Source of the DNA: an uncultured Chthoniobacterales bacterium | GTDB lineage: Bacteria; Verrucomicrobiota; Verrucomicrobiia; Chthoniobacterales; CALDSX01 | Length of the DNA stretch: 32,203 nt | Direction of reading: 5' to 3' | Assembly: GCA_937924445.1 (NCBI GenBank) | Contig: CALDSX010000028.1 | Location: 1-32,203, forward strand | In this document: in pieces, positions 29,811-32,203 of the stretch | Layout: every line of letters begins with the position of its first letter | Position numbering within the stretch: the stretch's first letter is position 1 | The notes under the pieces: generated by a model | Told to the model about the DNA's origin: nothing | What the model saw: only the letters and a program-made list of their open reading frames with translations | The model's database searches: none | Position numbers and translations under genes: made by a program

Positions 29811-30804
29811 GGTAGTTCTTAATCTCTTCGACGATGTGCGGATTTATTTGTTGACGAATCGACTCACAGGCGACGCGGATAGCATTTTTTATCGCAAGCG
29901 CGGAACTGCTGCCATGAGCAATGACACAAATCCCGTTCACGCCGAGTAGTGGACTGCCACCATACATCTCGTAGTTTGTCTTGTCTTTTATCGCTTTGAA
30001 GGCGCCTTTGGCGATCAGCGCTCCCCCCATTCGCAAAGGGGATCGCTTCAACTCGGTCTTGAGCCAATGAAAAATAGCTGAAGCGGTAGCCTCTGCTGTT
30101 TTTAAAACCACATTTCCGGTAAACCCATCGGCAAGCACCACCTCGACAGGGTTCTCAAAAAGGTCGTGCCCTTCAACATTACCGCGAAAATTCAGACCGC
30201 TCGGGCGGAGCAACTTGAAAACTTCCTTGGTGAAATCGGTCCCCTTTGCGTCTTCTGTACCAACTGACATAAGTCCGATCGAAGGATTTGCATACCCGAG
30301 CACATGTCGCGAGTAAACGGCTCCCATGATGGCATACTGCACCAGATGAATCGGTTTGGCGTCAATGTTTGCCCCGGCATCAATAAGGACGCAGACATTT
30401 GTCTCCGTAGGGATCGGTGCAGCAATACCGGGACGATCAACCCCGGAAAGCATGCGTAATTTGATCGTGGTCGCGGCGACAGCTGCACCCGTGTGACCCG
30501 CACTGACAACAGCATCGGCTTGGCCTGATTTCACAAGATCCACCGCGCGACTAATCGAAGAGTCTCTCTTCCGACGCACCGAATCTATCGCGCTGTCGGC
30601 CATATCAACCACTTGAGAGCAATGGATAATATGAAGTCGCCCATCGGTGAAGCCCAAACGGTTAAGTTCGAATTGTAACTGCGGCTCGTCTCCAACTAGA
30701 TAAAGCCTGCTAATGTGATGATATTCCCGGAGGGCCATCACAGCCCCCTCGACGGTATTTGTCGGGGCAAAATCACCCCCCATTGCGTCTAATGAAATTC
30801 TCAT
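29788..30804 (-). CDS. plsX: Phosphate acyltransferase PlsX
   Basis: Converts acyl-ACP to acyl-phosphate for phospholipid synthesis. 338 residues, full length. The start MRISLDAMGGDFAP is typical, followed by SAGHTGA, RPGIAAPIPT, LIDAGANIDAKP, GANPSIGL-type block ANPSIGLMSVGTEDAKG, and the late VVLADGFTGNVVLKTAEA. It is preceded by rpmF (63-base gap) and followed by fabH (23-base overlap), the common yceD-rpmF-plsX-fabH order. It is expected to be a peripheral membrane protein. Confidence 0.97.
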   Translation of the reverse strand: MRISLDAMGGDFAPTNTVEGAVMALREYHHISRLYLVGDEPQLQFELNRLGFTDGRLHIIHCSQVVDMADSAIDSVRRKRDSSISRAVDLVKSGQADAVVSAGHTGAAVAATTIKLRMLSGVDRPGIAAPIPTETNVCVLIDAGANIDAKPIHLVQYAIMGAVYSRHVLGYANPSIGLMSVGTEDAKGTDFTKEVFKLLRPSGLNFRGNVEGHDLFENPVEVVLADGFTGNVVLKTAEATASAIFHWLKTELKRSPLRMGGALIAKGAFKAIKDKTNYEMYGGSPLLGVNGICVIAHGSSSALAIKNAIRVACESIRQQINPHIVEEIKNYHEHAKRH

Positions 30805-30867
30805 CTCCGACGGGAAGAAGGGCGAAGCGCACCAACTTTCTCAGATTGAGAGAGCTGATTGGATGCC

Positions 30868-31053
30868 TTAAGCACCGACTTCGACTGACAGAACTTGGCG
30901 CCCCTTATAATACCCGCAGGAGGGGCACGCTATATGCAAAGGCACCCGGCTACCGCATTGCGGGCAGACGCCCAGCGCGGAAGCGTGCCAGCGGTTGGCA
31001 GCACGCCTTTTACGTGCGCGGGATTTTGACGATTTTCGTTTTGGAACTGGCAT
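30868..31053 (-). CDS. rpmF: 50S ribosomal protein L32
   Basis: 61 residues. MPVPKRKSSKSRARKRRAAN is the typical basic start, followed by a zinc-binding pair CPQCG...CPSCG (four Cys) and GYYKGRQVL. It is therefore the Zn-containing form rather than the Cys-free paralogue. It is located between yceD and plsX in the usual order. Confidence 0.97.
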   Translation of the reverse strand: MPVPKRKSSKSRARKRRAANRWHASALGVCPQCGSRVPLHIACPSCGYYKGRQVLSVEVGA

Positions 31054-31148
31054 GTTGTAGTTTAGTTTAGTTCTTTTTGCTGTCTATTCCGACAGACAAA
31101 CCGTTTCGGATCAATTGGCAATTGGGCACTCAGCGGTTTCGAGAGCAC

Positions 31149-31631
31149 CTAAGCTTTGCCATTTTTCAGTTTAAGCGCGTCAAGCCGTTTCCAGGGAGAA
31201 TTTCCTGATAAGACCTTACCCGACGCTTCCAAGTTACCTGTTGCAACAGGAGGGAGCGTCCCAAAGCCGGGACATTCCAAACCTCCATCCCGTTGGCAAT
31301 CGGGGTAATTTGGTAGAATCAAAAAAATATCCTCTCTAAAGGCCAGAGTCAAGTCCACCAAGTCTCCAGTCTCCCAAGGGAGTTGAGTGACGAAGTTAGG
31401 CACATGGATCTCGGTGACAAAAGAGTCAAGACACCGTACACATTCAAATTCCACAGGCAAACTCAGAGAGCCTAAAGCCCAAAAACCGTCGTTATTTGCA
31501 CCGCAATCCAAACAATACCGCAGTGGACCGGTCTGGCGCAGGATGCCCTCGCCGGGTTTGAGCAGTTCCACTTCGAGTTCGCCCTCGAGGATGAGGCCCT
31601 CTTGCGGAATTTGATTTTTGTGGATTTTCAT
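31149..31631 (-). CDS. DUF177 / YceD-family protein
   Basis: 160 residues from the ATG at 31629-31631 (MKIHKNQIPQEGLILEGELE), chosen because the family begins this way; an upstream ATG adds 34 unrelated residues. The core motif FECVRCLDSFVTEI (ECxRC) is that of YceD/DUF177, which lies upstream of rpmF in most bacteria and is linked to 23S rRNA accumulation in studied species. An extra CLDCG motif lies about 25 residues earlier, giving a second CxxC. The C-terminus is divergent with two further Cys. It is the first gene of the run to rpmF, plsX, fabH and the cupin gene. Confidence 0.88.
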   Translation of the reverse strand: MKIHKNQIPQEGLILEGELEVELLKPGEGILRQTGPLRYCLDCGANNDGFWALGSLSLPVEFECVRCLDSFVTEIHVPNFVTQLPWETGDLVDLTLAFREDIFLILPNYPDCQRDGGLECPGFGTLPPVATGNLEASGKVLSGNSPWKRLDALKLKNGKA

Positions 31632-32203
31632 GACTGTATGGAACAAGCTCCGGAACCGCCGATTTGCAGAGCCGATTTTCTCTAGTTTTAGTTTAATAAA
31701 ACTCGCCGACGAAGGCCATCTTGTCAATGCCACTCATTTGTTTTATATTTAGCATTTAGTTAGCCCGAGCACGCAAATTTTCTCTTTCCTAAGGGCCTGT
31801 GTGGCTGACCACGTCTGTCATGCAGGCGTTAACGAGCATTCTAGCCCGATGTGGGAAGTAACCCACCGTGGGCGTGCAGCATGCTGCGGAAAGAGTTCTC
31901 CAGCTCAATAGATAGATGGAGCCGCCACCGGCCGAGGGCTTCACCAGCAAGATCATGCTAAAAAACCAGATTTCGAAAGATCGAGGTATCCATTAGAGGC
32001 GCACCTACCAAACTTGGTTACATCCGCCTGTCAACCATGCGAGCATTTCTAAACATTTATCAGACAACTCAACCAAAACCCTCCTTCGTCGGGTTTGAGA
32101 CTGGGGGAAGGAACTGGAGAGACCTTAGGGGGCGTGCGCGCGATCTGGACGCGGCAGTTGGTTCGTCGTAAAAGGAAGCTGGTTTTCGTGACCGCAAGCC
32201 TTG
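31632..32203. other. Upstream region of the yceD operon, no gene seen
   Basis: No convincing ORF or RNA gene was recognised in these 572 bases. On the minus strand, TTGACA (31722-31727) lies about 95 bases before yceD and could be a -35 element; the nearest -10-like A/T stretch is about 20 bases away, so the match is weak. Short minus-strand frames open at the right edge have no recognisable motif. Confidence 0.4.

Noticed and set aside
31800-31830. GCTGACCACGTCTGTC resembles the start of RNase P RNA
   Set aside because: The conserved GAGGAAAGTCCGGGC-type core and the P4 partner are absent downstream.

Overview
The window is a stretch of bacterial chromosome, about 32 kb, that is mostly ordinary core genes. 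Several features suggest a member of the Verrucomicrobiota or a related PVC lineage: a clustered dnaK-groES-groEL set, a monomeric-type isocitrate dehydrogenase, a moxR-DUF58-DUF4381-batA-batB/C operon, and a yceD-rpmF-plsX-fabH block. This placement is an inference from gene content only, because no rRNA or other phylogenetic marker is present. Many genes, including the chaperones, start without an obvious Shine-Dalgarno motif and have A/T-rich leaders.

Layout. Positions 1-614 hold the start of a probable IS630-like transposase cut by the window edge, non-coding or decayed DNA, and the groEL terminator. Positions 615-4960 hold groEL, groES and dnaK on the minus strand, with a possible attenuator between dnaK and groES and a large dyad upstream of dnaK. 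Positions 4964-5699 are a 736-bp relic of an IS1182-type element that keeps both terminal inverted repeats. A secreted two-domain GH43-like protein (5785-7728) converges on monomeric icd. An IS110 N-terminal relic that runs into a perfect 21-bp hairpin (10270-10444) separates icd from a divergent pair: an SMR/Gdx exporter and a glutamate/dicarboxylate symporter.

From 12284 to 15934 the minus strand carries mlaD-like, PIN-TRAM and Nudix genes, preceded by a glycosyltransferase. From 15997 to 21581 is the aerotolerance-type Bat operon, with batB fused to a TPR protein that has a Q/K/E-rich tail. It is followed by endonuclease IV, a plus-strand hybrid histidine kinase, and the minus-strand pair ompH/skp-coaD.

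The right end holds a plus-strand membrane-anchored alpha/beta-hydrolase-fold protein whose catalytic triad appears to be lost, an IS3-like fragment, and the minus-strand operon yceD-rpmF-plsX-fabH-cupin (phospholipid and fatty acid initiation, with L32). The last ~570 bases have no recognisable gene.

I did not find a clear new multi-gene system. The most interesting items are the hydrolase-fold pseudoenzyme, the tandem GH43 protein with one apparently dead propeller, the non-CIRCE dyad and competing hairpins around the chaperone genes, the batB-batC fusion with a poly-G tract in batA, and three or four IS relics in intergenic gaps.
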